A stretch of DNA of 64,000 nucleotides from an uncultured Clostridia bacterium (lineage in GTDB: Bacteria > Bacillota > Clostridia > Oscillospirales > Acutalibacteraceae), in assembly GCA_946183365.1 (NCBI GenBank), contig CAMHAH010000003.1:62001-126000 (forward strand), given 5' to 3'. How positions within the stretch are numbered: the stretch's first letter is position 1; every line of letters starts with the position of its first letter. This document shows positions 9,878 to 19,632 of the stretch, one piece after another. Below the pieces are notes generated by a model, which saw only the letters and a program-made list of their open reading frames with translations, made no database searches and was not told the origin of the DNA. Both the position numbers and the translations under genes were made by a program.

Positions 9878-11148
9878 TCGGAAACCTCCAAATCTCCATT
9901 TGCTATACTTCCCCACCAACGTGGGTTCCACGGCATTCCGTGGTTGAAATCCGCGTCAGCTTTAATCGTGATCTCTGCAACGTCTCTAAGCACATCAAGA
10001 TTATTATCGACATTCATTGTTCCGACTTCATAAAGCACAAAAGTAAATGTGTAGTTTCCGGGAACAACATTGCTTGTATCCATCCCAAAAGAATAAGTAC
10101 CCTTTTTTCGTGCATCTAACCCGATAGTGTTAAGGGTTGAGGACATTGTGACAACATTGCCCCCAGATGATTTCATAATTATCCTTAATAAAAAATCCCA
10201 ATGCTTATTGCTTCTGTTTTCAACGTCAATCAAAAACCTCATTTTGCTGCCAAATTCCAGAATACCGGTAGGATTATTCAGATTAATTCCGGTAATTACA
10301 GGGACATTTGGTACAAGGATTTCCCTAATTTCGTCTGTTACAACAATTTCATTCTCGTAATTATGCTTTCTACCAAGATAAAGATTAATCGCTTCCTCGA
10401 CATCTCCATCAAATACAATTTGCCCATGACTTAATACGATGCATCTCTCGCATAATTGTCTAATCGTGTTCATATTGTGAGAAACATAGAGTACGGTTCT
10501 GCCTTCTTGTTTTGAAACCTGATTCATTTTCTCCAGACATTTATTCTGGAATGCCATGTCGCCTACTGCCAGCACCTCATCCATGATCATAATTTCAGAG
10601 TCCAGATGTGCCGCTACGGAGAACGCAAGCTTAACGAACATACCAGACGAATAACGCTTGACCGGCGTATCTATAAACTGTCTGACCTCGGAAAACTCAA
10701 TTATATCCTCAATCTTCGACTCGATCTCCTGCTTGGTCATACCGAGGATCGCACCGTTCATAAAGATGTTTTCACGACCGGTCAGTTCCGGATGAAAACC
10801 CGTACCCACCTCGAGCATAGAAGCGATACGACCGTTCATCTCGATCGTTCCGGTCGTCGGCGCGGTGATCTGCGAAATCAGCTTCAACAGCGTACTTTTT
10901 CCTGCGCCGTTATGGCCGATAATGCCGACTCTCTCTCCCTCATAAACGGTAAGATTGATATCATGTAACGCGAGGAACTCCTCACCGGCATTTCCCTTTG
11001 CCTTGCTTCCGATAGTCCTTGTAGGATCTTCAAGACCCTTTCGTGCCGCGCGCTTTCTTTGAAGCTCATCGCGCAGAGTTGTTCCGCCGATCATACCAAG
11101 GCGATATTTTTTTGATACGCTTTTAATCTCTAAGATTTCTTTTTTCAT
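9871..11148 (-). CDS. ABC transporter ATP-binding protein for polysaccharide/teichoic acid export (Wzt/TagH type)
   Basis: This 425-aa protein has Walker A GHNGAGKST (about residues 77-85), signature YSSGM and Walker B IMIMDEVLAVGD, all in the polysaccharide-exporter subfamily context (ENIFMNGAILGM, LYVSHNMNTIRQLCERCIVL). The extra C-terminal region, about residues 280-420, matches the Wzt C-terminal carbohydrate-binding type, which recognises the finished glycan in ABC-dependent O-antigen export. It is preceded by its permease and couples to the pyruvyl-transferase gene by overlap. The C-terminal domain suggests that the cap or terminal residue of the polymer is recognised before export. Confidence 0.92.
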   Translation of the reverse strand: MKKEILEIKSVSKKYRLGMIGGTTLRDELQRKRAARKGLEDPTRTIGSKAKGNAGEEFLALHDINLTVYEGERVGIIGHNGAGKSTLLKLISQITAPTTGTIEMNGRIASMLEVGTGFHPELTGRENIFMNGAILGMTKQEIESKIEDIIEFSEVRQFIDTPVKRYSSGMFVKLAFSVAAHLDSEIMIMDEVLAVGDMAFQNKCLEKMNQVSKQEGRTVLYVSHNMNTIRQLCERCIVLSHGQIVFDGDVEEAINLYLGRKHNYENEIVVTDEIREILVPNVPVITGINLNNPTGILEFGSKMRFLIDVENRSNKHWDFLLRIIMKSSGGNVVTMSSTLNTIGLDARKKGTYSFGMDTSNVVPGNYTFTFVLYEVGTMNVDNNLDVLRDVAEITIKADADFNHGMPWNPRWWGSIANGDLEVSEC

Positions 11149-11176
11149 AATGCCTCACTATACTCAGAAAGGATAA

Positions 11177-12037
11177 TCAAACAGTATCCATGAACGTACG
11201 TTCAACGCGGTTGAACATACCGATACCGATAATCGCAATAATAACAGTTACAGCCAAACTGATAATCCATGCCACTAAATCGATACGTCCTGCGTCCGGT
11301 CCTAAGAAACCATATCTTACCATTTCAATAATTGGCGTCATAGGATTAAAACGACAAATATGATATATTATACTTCCTTCAAAGATCTTCAATGAATAAG
11401 CTACCGGCGTAATGTACATCCACAGTGAAACACCAAATCCAACCAGAAACTGCAAGTCACGATACTTTGTAGTCAATGCAGAAATAATGATACCAAAGCC
11501 AAAGCCTAACAGAGCAATCTGCATAATCAAGGCAGGAAACATCAGTATCCACAGGTTTGGTTGAATAGAATACCCGGGCACAAACAAATAAATTACTAAG
11601 AAAACAAGGAACATCGCCATCTGTATTCCAAAGCTTATAAACTGACTGAACATCGTGGATATCGGAACACACAAGCGCGGAAAATACACCTTACCCATAA
11701 CACCGCTATTAGCAATAAAAGTAGTTGATATCAGTGTTATACAACCCGAGAACAACGCCCAGGTCACGTTACCGCACATATAGAACAGAAACGTAGGAAC
11801 CGCTCCGCTGTCCGCAAGACCCGCAATATTACCAAATACGAAGGTGAATACGACCGTAGTCAACAGCGGTTGTATCACCGCCCAAGCCGGTCCGAGGATC
11901 GTCTGCTTATATCGAGAAACAAAATCTCTCCTCACCAAAAGGTAGATCAAATCTTTATACTTAAATACTTCTTTCAGATTTAATCTGAATCCTTTTTGCT
12001 CTGACGTTATTAACTTATGATACTTTCCTTGTTCCAT
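11177..12037 (-). CDS. ABC transporter permease for polysaccharide/teichoic acid export (Wzm/TagG type)
   Basis: This 286-aa integral membrane protein has six hydrophobic segments. The N-terminal cytoplasmic part reads YLLVRRDFVSRYKQTILGPAW, the ABC-2 polysaccharide exporter hallmark, followed by QPLLTTVVFTFVFG. The FGFGIIISALTTKYRDLQF segment is also typical. With the ATPase 28 bp downstream it forms the exporter that moves an undecaprenyl-linked glycan across the membrane. The pair implies ABC-dependent export even though an EpsG-like polymerase is encoded in the same locus. Confidence 0.92.
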   Translation of the reverse strand: MEQGKYHKLITSEQKGFRLNLKEVFKYKDLIYLLVRRDFVSRYKQTILGPAWAVIQPLLTTVVFTFVFGNIAGLADSGAVPTFLFYMCGNVTWALFSGCITLISTTFIANSGVMGKVYFPRLCVPISTMFSQFISFGIQMAMFLVFLVIYLFVPGYSIQPNLWILMFPALIMQIALLGFGFGIIISALTTKYRDLQFLVGFGVSLWMYITPVAYSLKIFEGSIIYHICRFNPMTPIIEMVRYGFLGPDAGRIDLVAWIISLAVTVIIAIIGIGMFNRVERTFMDTV

Positions 12038-12069
12038 TTTGCACCTGCTAGTAAAATCAATTTAAATCA

Positions 12070-13047
12070 TCAAAAGCCGATATTCAAATCTGCTTTTATC
12101 TTACAGCAAAGATAAATGTTTATCTTAGCCAAATAATAATACTTCTTTGAAGAACCCTGAACAGTGCTGATCTCCTTAAATGTGATGTGACACATTTTTT
12201 TATACTCTCTTATTCTCGCGATAGCTTGCCGTCTTTCTTTTCCGGACATATACTTAATCACACATTGCATCAGATACATACACGATCCGAAGAAATCCAA
12301 CTTAGCCTGTAAAAGCAATTCCGGAAAACGCTTTTCTATATATTTCAACCGATTCCATTTTCCTTCCAAAGCGTCCAATCTTCGCAGGTTATATCCCTGT
12401 CCCATAATACTGGACTCTCTCTGGAGATAGAAATACATCGTACAGTTGATCTTTGTGATCCTCTCGGCTTGCCCGAAAACCTGATATGTCCAAAACTCAT
12501 CCTCGTGTTGCTTACCGACTTCAAATCGTATGTACCTGACAACATTCCGCTTATATATCTTATCCCAAACGTGTTGGTGAAACGGTTTTTCATCGATCAG
12601 GGCTGATGAAGCTTCGGAAGCGGAATAATCACTTTCAGACAGGTCGTCGTGATACTCATCACATTTTCCGTTTTCATAAACATTTACACAGCTGCATTCC
12701 ACAATGTCGCTGTCATGTTTAATCGCAGTTGAAAGCAAAATCTCTAAGAAATCTTCAGAAACATAATCATCGCTGTCAATAAAGCTGATCCATTCTCCGC
12801 TCGCGATTCCCATGCCATAATTTCGGGCGTCAGATAATCCACCGTTCTGTTTGTGAATCGCCGTGATCCGGTCATCCTTTTTTGCCCACTCGTCACACAT
12901 AAGCGCACATTTATCAGGTGAACCGTCGTCCACCAGTATGATTTCAATATCCGAATAGCTTTGACTAGCTAAACTATTGACACATCTATCAAGATAATCA
13001 GAAACCTTATATACAGGTATAATTACAGACACTAAAGGTTGATTCAA
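12070..13047 (-). CDS. Glycosyltransferase family 2
   Basis: The GT-A domain shows PLVSVIIPVYKVSDYLDRCV, IILVDDGSPDKC, NGGLSDARNYGM and the metal motif FIDSDDYV, then a HEDEF motif. The start is uncertain. The open frame begins with a TTG at 13095 that directly abuts the upstream TGA and has no ribosome site. A TTG at 13047 follows AAAAGG by 8 bases and gives a typical GT2 N-terminus (NQPLVSVIIP), so I use it. A GTG at 13056 is a third option. It is an inverting transferase, paralogous in motif order to the one at 7399-8328. Confidence 0.85.
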   Translation of the reverse strand: MNQPLVSVIIPVYKVSDYLDRCVNSLASQSYSDIEIILVDDGSPDKCALMCDEWAKKDDRITAIHKQNGGLSDARNYGMGIASGEWISFIDSDDYVSEDFLEILLSTAIKHDSDIVECSCVNVYENGKCDEYHDDLSESDYSASEASSALIDEKPFHQHVWDKIYKRNVVRYIRFEVGKQHEDEFWTYQVFGQAERITKINCTMYFYLQRESSIMGQGYNLRRLDALEGKWNRLKYIEKRFPELLLQAKLDFFGSCMYLMQCVIKYMSGKERRQAIARIREYKKMCHITFKEISTVQGSSKKYYYLAKINIYLCCKIKADLNIGF

Positions 13048-13095
13048 TACACGCACCTTTTCCTTCACATAATGTGTGCATAGATTGCTGAGCAA

Positions 13096-14100
13096 TCAGT
13101 AAATCTTAAATCTTTCATATTTCTCTCCATTATAGAGCAGAGCCATATTGCTTGCTCCGCAATCTCCCGCAAGAAGAGCCTTGCACCGGGAAACAATAAT
13201 AATGGAAGACAGATATTCCAAGCCTTTTAGGTAGTTATCGTTTTCTCTGTCGAAACTGACTTGTCCAATCCACTTTACATTCTGATCTTTCATGGCTTTA
13301 TCATAATATGTACGCTTATTCACTAAAATCTTGCCCGGAAATGCCTTTTCGAACTGATCATATATCGCTTCAACTTCGGTAGCTAAGTATATTTTATCAT
13401 AATTATACTTTTTCATCCATTTTTCAGCTTCAGCAATAACGTCACACACTTCAGGTTGTTTAGGCATATTTGCAGTCTTATAATCTGTTCCTCTGCAAAC
13501 AATAGCCATAACGCGATTGCCTTTGCTTAGCACATCGTGGCATTCTTTATCTATATACATTTTTTCTTTCTCGTTGAGTCTGCAAAACTCATTGATCAGA
13601 CGATGCCAAAGAGTACGAACCAACTTGCATTTTGAAATCGATGAAGGAGTGTACAAAGTTTGCGGCACATCGGATATTTCGATATCTTCTTTGTTCTCAT
13701 TTTCATTCAATGGTGCTATCGGTTGTTCAAAAAACTGATCCCATACGCCCCATGTGTCATCAATAATCGGGGTATATCCTATTGATAGTTCATATATAAT
13801 ATGCGCTATACAATCCAACTGAAAAACTGTATTATAAAACTGAAACCAATCAAAATCCGCCATCAGTTTCTGCACTCGCCTCTTCGGAAAGCTTTTGGAG
13901 CGAATAGATTCTATATCAAGATGAAGCGAATAATTCAATAAGTAACCATACCACCATGCTTTACCCCATCGTGAAGATTTATCATTAATAAATCTTTTCT
14001 TTGTTATTCTAAAAAAAGCTCCCGCTATTCTTGTGGCTGCAATATAGCACAGTATTATTCTTCCTCTTTTTATTATCCATTCTGATACCTTATTTTTCAT
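13096..14100 (-). CDS. Glycan-locus protein, possibly fucosyltransferase-like
   Basis: This 334-aa protein starts at an ATG (MKNKVSEWIIKRGR) and has a hydrophobic stretch near residues 15-30. It contains IVCRGTDYKTANMP (about residue 200), KIYLATEVEAIYDQFEKAFP and LLAGDCGASNMALL. An arginine in an RGTDY context followed by a C-terminal D/S-rich sugar-nucleotide region recalls the NodZ/O-fucosyltransferase fold (GT23/GT65/GT68-like), but similarity by eye is weak. It lies between a GT2 and the EpsG-like gene on the same transcript, so a transferase role is likely. I am not confident of the family. Confidence 0.55.
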   Translation of the reverse strand: MKNKVSEWIIKRGRIILCYIAATRIAGAFFRITKKRFINDKSSRWGKAWWYGYLLNYSLHLDIESIRSKSFPKRRVQKLMADFDWFQFYNTVFQLDCIAHIIYELSIGYTPIIDDTWGVWDQFFEQPIAPLNENENKEDIEISDVPQTLYTPSSISKCKLVRTLWHRLINEFCRLNEKEKMYIDKECHDVLSKGNRVMAIVCRGTDYKTANMPKQPEVCDVIAEAEKWMKKYNYDKIYLATEVEAIYDQFEKAFPGKILVNKRTYYDKAMKDQNVKWIGQVSFDRENDNYLKGLEYLSSIIIVSRCKALLAGDCGASNMALLYNGEKYERFKIY

Positions 14101-14242
14101 AATAAGTATCCTTCCATTTTCGCTTATAGGTTTTGTCTCATTTCTTTATTATTTCCATATTATAATACAGCTGAATACTATAATAATCAGTTTTTTACAA
14201 AAACTCTTTTAATCGTTCATTGAATAATCCATTTTAGAACAA

Positions 14243-15391
14243 CTATTTTTGCCAGAAGAAATAATAAGGTGTAAAAAATGGATCATTCTGTGTGTAAGAT
14301 ATAAAACGCCATATACAGAATAACACTATTACTATAGTTAAGACTGTATATATATTAATATCTTTCACTGAAAAACGATCTTTTGTTTTTACAATTACTT
14401 CATCGGCATGAGAATTTGATAATATTTCTGATTTGATATTACTCTTATCAATAATGTTGCTTCCATGCTCTTTTCTCGATAATAGTATAGGAACTAATAA
14501 GATAGAAAAATGAAAATAATAATCAGCAAGTCTCTCAAAATTATTACTATAGTAGCAAAACGTTTGTATAACAGTTGCGACACCCAATAAATACAATAAT
14601 ACAGATAAAAGACTAATACCCGAATCATCAGTATATTTAAGTGCAAAATATTGATAAAAACCAAACGCCAACAATAAAGCCATAAAAATAACCTTACCGC
14701 CAAAAAAACCAACATCAGTTGAGTATTCTGATTCTCCATTTGCGTATGCAGAGGTCATCAGGTTAAGGATTTGCGTTCTGAAAACAAAAACAATCACGAA
14801 AAGGCTTAGCATTAATATGGGAAACGCCCTATTGATCCGAAGTTTTGCTATCCAAAATGCCGGTAAGAAGATAAGGGCAGGAAAATGAAAAAGAGCAGCA
14901 ACACCTACAAGAATCAAAAATCTAACTTTTTTGTTTTTTAGAATCGCATCAAATGCATAACATATAAAGCCCATTGCCCATGCTTGTTTAAGAATAGAAA
15001 ACAAGAAGGTATAGAACAGCATTCCTAAAAACCACATAATGCTGATAAACACATTCATGGAGTATTTTTTTAGCAATTGATAGTACGCTACGCAAACCCA
15101 AACGGCGGAAATAATAAGTACCCACTGGAAATCATTCGTAAAGATAAGAATGATTCGCATAACAAAAACCAATCCCAGATTATATCCCCATGTATACTTG
15201 CCCTGTTGTAATTCCAAAAAGGAAGAATAATACGAACTAGAATCCACTCCTATTTTTATAGGATGTCTAAACGCCATCAACACAAATAAAGCAAAAAAAA
15301 CCACTCGTAAAAGCTTTATTCGTTTTTCATCTCCACGGAGTACAAAAGCAAATATCAAAATGTAAGCTGTCAGCCCAATATAAATACTCAG
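14243..15391 (-). CDS. EpsG-family polysaccharide polymerase-like membrane protein
   Basis: This multi-spanning membrane protein has EpsG/Wzy-like features: FRHPIKIGVDSSSYYSSF in the first periplasmic loop, WVLIISAVWVC, many hydrophobic helices, and FERLADYYFHFSILLVPILL near the end. EpsG proteins are thought to polymerise repeat units on the outer membrane face. The start is odd. The first normal initiator is a TTG at 15358 with no site, which would cut the first helix. The frame extends upstream through a hydrophobic stretch (LSIYIGLTAYIL) to a CTG at 15391, which lies 10 bases after AAGGAG. I use that. A one-base frameshift relative to the ATG at 15404 is an alternative. Confidence 0.78.
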   Translation of the reverse strand: MSIYIGLTAYILIFAFVLRGDEKRIKLLRVVFFALFVLMAFRHPIKIGVDSSSYYSSFLELQQGKYTWGYNLGLVFVMRIILIFTNDFQWVLIISAVWVCVAYYQLLKKYSMNVFISIMWFLGMLFYTFLFSILKQAWAMGFICYAFDAILKNKKVRFLILVGVAALFHFPALIFLPAFWIAKLRINRAFPILMLSLFVIVFVFRTQILNLMTSAYANGESEYSTDVGFFGGKVIFMALLLAFGFYQYFALKYTDDSGISLLSVLLYLLGVATVIQTFCYYSNNFERLADYYFHFSILLVPILLSRKEHGSNIIDKSNIKSEILSNSHADEVIVKTKDRFSVKDINIYTVLTIVIVLFCIWRFISYTQNDPFFTPYYFFWQK

Positions 15392-15518
15392 ATGTACTCA
15401 TCTCCTTGAAAAATGCGACAAAATCAACTTCAGTGTAATAAACTGGCGTTGGATTTTTTATTCGCGCTAATGCTAAATCACCAAAATCAACCAAAAGAAA
15501 AAGAATCGATAGTATTAT

Positions 15519-16649
15519 TCATTCAGTTTTTTCTGAAAAAGGATAAACAATATCCTCGAAAAACACTTCAGTATTCTTTACAAGATAGTCTGTACTGAAC
15601 AATTTACCTCTCTCAAGGCTTTTGTCAGCATATTCTTTCAATTCTTCTTTATTCATAGACAGCATCATTTTGACACCATCATAAAATGCTTCGTCTTTAT
15701 TAGGAACAATCACACCGTACTCTGAATCTCCTAAAAGCTCTCTCATACCTGAGCAATCTGTCGTGATAATCGGCTTGCCAAGTATCAGACCCTCAGCAAT
15801 AAACGTACTGAATCCCTCATAGTCAGAAGAACAGACAAGCAAATCAGCGGCTTTCATATATGGATACGGATTCTTTTGAAAGCCAAACAAAGTAACATAG
15901 GATTCCATATCATGCTCTCGAATAAAATCTTCAATCAAATTCCGTTGTTCCCCATCCCCGACAAACCATAAATCAAAATCAAAACCATCGCCATGAAGCT
16001 TATTAGCGGTTTTCAAAAGTCTGATATAATTCTTAGGCGCAGATAACCTGCCCACTGTACATAAAGTTAATCTTTTCTTTTCTACGCCTATAAGCGGCTG
16101 ATCTGCCTTTTCCAGTATTTCTTTATCATCGATCACATTATGGATAACTACAACCTCGGGATCATTTCCAAACATCGAGACAAAACTCTCTTTGCATTTC
16201 TCCGAAACACAAGCGATCTTATCAAACTTCTTATACTGTGAAGCGGCTTTTTCTATAAACGCTTTCTTATCCGGGATTGCAATATCAAAATCACAGTGCA
16301 CCCATGCGATCTTCTTCGCCTTTTTATTTGTTGAGGATGCAATCACCTTCGTCGGACCGAACTCCAAATATGCGATCTCAATATCATAATCATCCTTCAT
16401 ATGCAGAGGATAGACAAGTCCCAGCGCCGCTTCAACTCGATACAATAACCTGTAGTACTTTGTTCCTTTCGGATAGACGCTTTTATAACAAACACCTTTA
16501 CGTAAGAAACCGGAATTATCGCACGGAAACAATGTTTGAACAGTAATATCAAATCTTCTTTGATCCATATTATTGACAAGATTGCAAAGGACTTTCTCAG
16601 CCCCTCCCTCAGATAAATTGTCAATGTGAAACAAAATCTTAACTTTCAT
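15519..16649 (-). CDS. Glycosyltransferase, GT4 type
   Basis: This 376-aa GT-B protein has an N-terminal LFHIDNLSEGGAEKVLCNLV stretch typical of GT4 capsule enzymes (glycine-rich acceptor domain). The C-terminal LCTVGRLSAPKNYIRLLKTA and SSDYEGFSTFIAEGLILGKP segments hold the EX7E donor-site motif. Its start overlaps the end of the upstream GT4 gene by 11 bp, so the two are translationally coupled. Sugar specificity unknown. Confidence 0.9.
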   Translation of the reverse strand: MKVKILFHIDNLSEGGAEKVLCNLVNNMDQRRFDITVQTLFPCDNSGFLRKGVCYKSVYPKGTKYYRLLYRVEAALGLVYPLHMKDDYDIEIAYLEFGPTKVIASSTNKKAKKIAWVHCDFDIAIPDKKAFIEKAASQYKKFDKIACVSEKCKESFVSMFGNDPEVVVIHNVIDDKEILEKADQPLIGVEKKRLTLCTVGRLSAPKNYIRLLKTANKLHGDGFDFDLWFVGDGEQRNLIEDFIREHDMESYVTLFGFQKNPYPYMKAADLLVCSSDYEGFSTFIAEGLILGKPIITTDCSGMRELLGDSEYGVIVPNKDEAFYDGVKMMLSMNKEELKEYADKSLERGKLFSTDYLVKNTEVFFEDIVYPFSEKTE

Positions 16650-17778
16650 TTATTGCCTTCTCATACAAATTACAAATCTTATCGGTAAAAGATTGAGAAT
16701 CAAAACCGTATTTTTTGACTGCACTAATAATGTCTTCTTGGCGGGCTCGCTCTTTATGTACAGCGCTTTCTATCGCATCAGCCCATACTTCCGGAAGCTC
16801 TTCTTTTTTTATCCATTGAATTAAGTTTAATCCGAAATCAACCTCATGCGAAAATGTATTTGCAGAAATACACGGTATCCCGGAAGCCTGCGCTTCTATT
16901 AAAACCAAAGGCATTCCCTCAAATTGTGAAGGGAGCACAAAAACTGAACACCTTTTTAGTAATGCATCTATATCAGATCTAATTCCGATTAATTTGATAT
17001 AGTCCTGGACTTGTTCGTGAGTAATCTTTTGTTGTACCAACTCACCATAATCATTTGAATAATCTCCAGCACAGAGGATCCTGATCTTTTTATCTCGTTT
17101 TTTAAATTCTTTTGCTATATCTACTAAGAATAACTGATCTTTTTGAAGACACATTCTACCAACATGCAAAATATTGATCCAATCATCTTCCATAAATTCA
17201 AGATTATCTGTTCTTTCATCAACACTATCAAGATACTTATCAATATCAACAGAGTTATAAATCAAATGATAATGAGACGAGCTCATAATCTTTTCTCCAT
17301 AAAGGAACTTTCCCGCATATGAAGAACATGCGCAAAAGTCAGTTGCGTTATGTTGAATCAGCTTTCGCATGATCGCGTTATAAACCGTACGCACAAATGG
17401 GCGTTTTTCCGTTAATGAACTCATGTCGGTCCAATTATGCGCATGAACAAAACGAGCCTTAACTCCAGCCAAACGTGCAACAAATAAAACCATTCCGCTA
17501 TGAAACAACTCATGTGAATGCACAATGTCATAATTATTGGTTTTTAAGACCTTATACAATTGTTTGCAATACCTAAAAAAATGGAAACCATTTGTTCCTT
17601 TAATATACAAACATTTTCCGCCCAAATATTCAATCTCTTCTCTATAATACGGATTATGTTCGGTTGTCGTAAAATCGATCTGAAACTTCTTCTTATCTGC
17701 TTTCCTTGCTAAATGCATTAATTGGTTTTCAATACCGCCAACCGACATTGTACCGGATATAATTAGGATTTTTATCAC
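16639..17778 (-). CDS. Glycosyltransferase, GT4 type
   Basis: This 379-aa GT-B protein begins with ILIISGTMSVGGIENQLMHL (acceptor-domain glycine loop). It has HSHELFHSGMVLFVARLAGV in the first half, and ILHVGRMCLQKDQLFLVDIA plus SQFEGMPLVLIEAQASGIPC (EX7E motif) in the donor domain. This arrangement is common in EpsF-like enzymes. It overlaps the next GT4 gene. A 96-bp AT-rich gap separates it from the upstream GT2. It probably acts at the cytoplasmic membrane face on a lipid-linked intermediate. Confidence 0.9.
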   Translation of the reverse strand: MIKILIISGTMSVGGIENQLMHLARKADKKKFQIDFTTTEHNPYYREEIEYLGGKCLYIKGTNGFHFFRYCKQLYKVLKTNNYDIVHSHELFHSGMVLFVARLAGVKARFVHAHNWTDMSSLTEKRPFVRTVYNAIMRKLIQHNATDFCACSSYAGKFLYGEKIMSSSHYHLIYNSVDIDKYLDSVDERTDNLEFMEDDWINILHVGRMCLQKDQLFLVDIAKEFKKRDKKIRILCAGDYSNDYGELVQQKITHEQVQDYIKLIGIRSDIDALLKRCSVFVLPSQFEGMPLVLIEAQASGIPCISANTFSHEVDFGLNLIQWIKKEELPEVWADAIESAVHKERARQEDIISAVKKYGFDSQSFTDKICNLYEKAINES

Positions 17779-17874
17779 TTCGCACCTCGCAAACCATAAA
17801 TAATTACATATTAGACAGAATCACTGTGTTTAAATTTTTTCCTGTTGCTTTTTATCGCATAATAGCAACATTGT

Positions 17875-18876
17875 TCAAACTGCACTCTTAGCCAATCTCA
17901 CAGACACAGCATATATCATCCAATACAACCTCAGTTTAACCGGCAAATAAATCTTTCTGCAAAAGTTTGTTTTAGGATATTCCAGTTTTTGAGCATTCAC
18001 CTCTTTGCAATCATCGCGAATCCCCTTAATGATCTCTTTTCTGCTAGCTCCACGCAACTTCATACGCTTTGCTCTTGAATAAACCTGACGGCATGTGCAG
18101 AAATTATCCGCCGCCTTGATTTGACGCAAGTATTTATCATCTAAGCCGGATGTAGCATATGCATGATTGAGATACTTTTTTTCTATACCAAAATGATACG
18201 CCAACTCTTCTACACTACGAATAGTTCTTGAAAGAGACTTTTCATCAGAAGTAAATGCGTAATAAAATGAGCTGTCGAGTACTTTTATACTGGTAATATG
18301 CAACGTATAAGAAATATTAAACGCACGATCTTCAGATATACTGCAGCCAACCGGAAAACGAATCTGATGACAGTTCAATAAATCTCGTTTATAGATTTTG
18401 CTGACCGGTCCATTGATTCTCTTTTTTGTGATCATGTCCGATACCATCGAAAAAAGATCATCTCGGGATTTAGTTTCAAACTGTATCTGGGATTCTTTAA
18501 TCTCAGTTATACCGTCAGTAGAGTAGATTGGAAAAACAACATAATCATAATTGTACTCAGAAAGCACATGATCCATCATTGTAACCATAAGTTGTGTAAC
18601 ATAATCATCGCTGTCAATAAACGCTATGTAATCAGCTGTTGCGTTATCAATACCGAGATTTCTGGCTGCTGACACACCGGCGTTTTCCTGCTCAAAGTAT
18701 TTGAAACAGGAGTTCTTTGCAACATACTCTTTGCAGATTTTCGCACTGTTATCAGTCGAGCCATCGTTGATCAACAAAACCTCGATATCATTATTCAGTT
18801 GTGGTAATAAACTATCTAAGCAGCGTCTTAAAGTCTTTTCTGCATTGTAGATAGGAACAATCACACTGTATTTCAT
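17875..18876 (-). CDS. Glycosyltransferase family 2
   Basis: This 333-aa GT-A enzyme has YSVIVPIYNAEKTLRRCLDS, EVLLINDGSTDNS, NAGVSAARNLGID and the metal motif FIDSDDYVT. The C-terminal third is basic and contains short hydrophobic stretches that may bind the membrane. It lies downstream of the DUF1919 gene on the leftward transcript. Substrate cannot be assigned. Confidence 0.9.
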   Translation of the reverse strand: MKYSVIVPIYNAEKTLRRCLDSLLPQLNNDIEVLLINDGSTDNSAKICKEYVAKNSCFKYFEQENAGVSAARNLGIDNATADYIAFIDSDDYVTQLMVTMMDHVLSEYNYDYVVFPIYSTDGITEIKESQIQFETKSRDDLFSMVSDMITKKRINGPVSKIYKRDLLNCHQIRFPVGCSISEDRAFNISYTLHITSIKVLDSSFYYAFTSDEKSLSRTIRSVEELAYHFGIEKKYLNHAYATSGLDDKYLRQIKAADNFCTCRQVYSRAKRMKLRGASRKEIIKGIRDDCKEVNAQKLEYPKTNFCRKIYLPVKLRLYWMIYAVSVRLAKSAV

Positions 18877-18908
18877 GTATAACTCTTTTAATTAATTGAT
18901 TATAATCT

Positions 18909-19559
18909 TCATTTATTGAGAAAGCCTACAAAATCCCATTTCTTTTCATAATGTCTAACGCCAAAAACATCTCTTCCAATATAGTTAAAAGGATAACGGG
19001 TGAGCCTTTGTTTCTTTATATACTTACTCCATAGGACGTTTGGTAAAGGCGTAGCTGTTAATACTATCTTATTCTTACATGGATAATCATCTAGTAGATG
19101 TATTTGATCTTCTGTTACTCCATCAAGATTATACATTATTACATAGAGGTTATCTCTATTGATACGCTTTTTGCGGTCATTCCATTGTGTATCGGCTTCC
19201 TCAGAGGATTTTGCATGATTGAAGTGAAGGAGTATCTCTGGTATTGTGCCTCCTCCGATTTTTCCACATGGAGTGCTTTCTCCAGTTGGTACAAACACTA
19301 CCGACTCTTTCAAATAATCATCCAAATGCAGAAGAAAGGTAACAAAATCGGGTTGCAGCATCCACATATTGATCGTCGGTGAAAGAAATCTTTTACCTAG
19401 TCTGTGATAGATACAGCCACCAATACAGTTGGAACATAAAATGGTAAAATCATCATTTTTCAGTTGCTTACGGAACTTTTTATTGATTGATTTTTCAATT
19501 CCTTTATATATAAACGAATTCTCCCACAGAGTTTTTGCTTTAGAATAAAGACTACTCAC
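18909..19559 (-). CDS. DUF1919 family exopolysaccharide protein
   Basis: This 216-aa protein carries the DUF1919 signature: CSNCIGGCIYHRLGKRFLSP near residue 40, then NMWMLQPDFVTFLLHLDDYL, and later YVIMYNLDGVT and PFNYIGRDVFGVRHYE. Family members are encoded in capsule loci of Firmicutes and Bacteroidetes and include the acetyl/pyruvyl or glycosyl-modifying type proteins, but no member's reaction is firmly known to me. It lies between LicD and GT2 genes, consistent with glycan decoration. No signal peptide is seen. Confidence 0.8.
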   Translation of the reverse strand: MSSLYSKAKTLWENSFIYKGIEKSINKKFRKQLKNDDFTILCSNCIGGCIYHRLGKRFLSPTINMWMLQPDFVTFLLHLDDYLKESVVFVPTGESTPCGKIGGGTIPEILLHFNHAKSSEEADTQWNDRKKRINRDNLYVIMYNLDGVTEDQIHLLDDYPCKNKIVLTATPLPNVLWSKYIKKQRLTRYPFNYIGRDVFGVRHYEKKWDFVGFLNK

Positions 19560-19632
19560 TTATTTTCCCCTTCATATATACATACTACTATACCCTACAA
19601 CATTTTTGGCGATAATCAACTCATTTTTTGAT

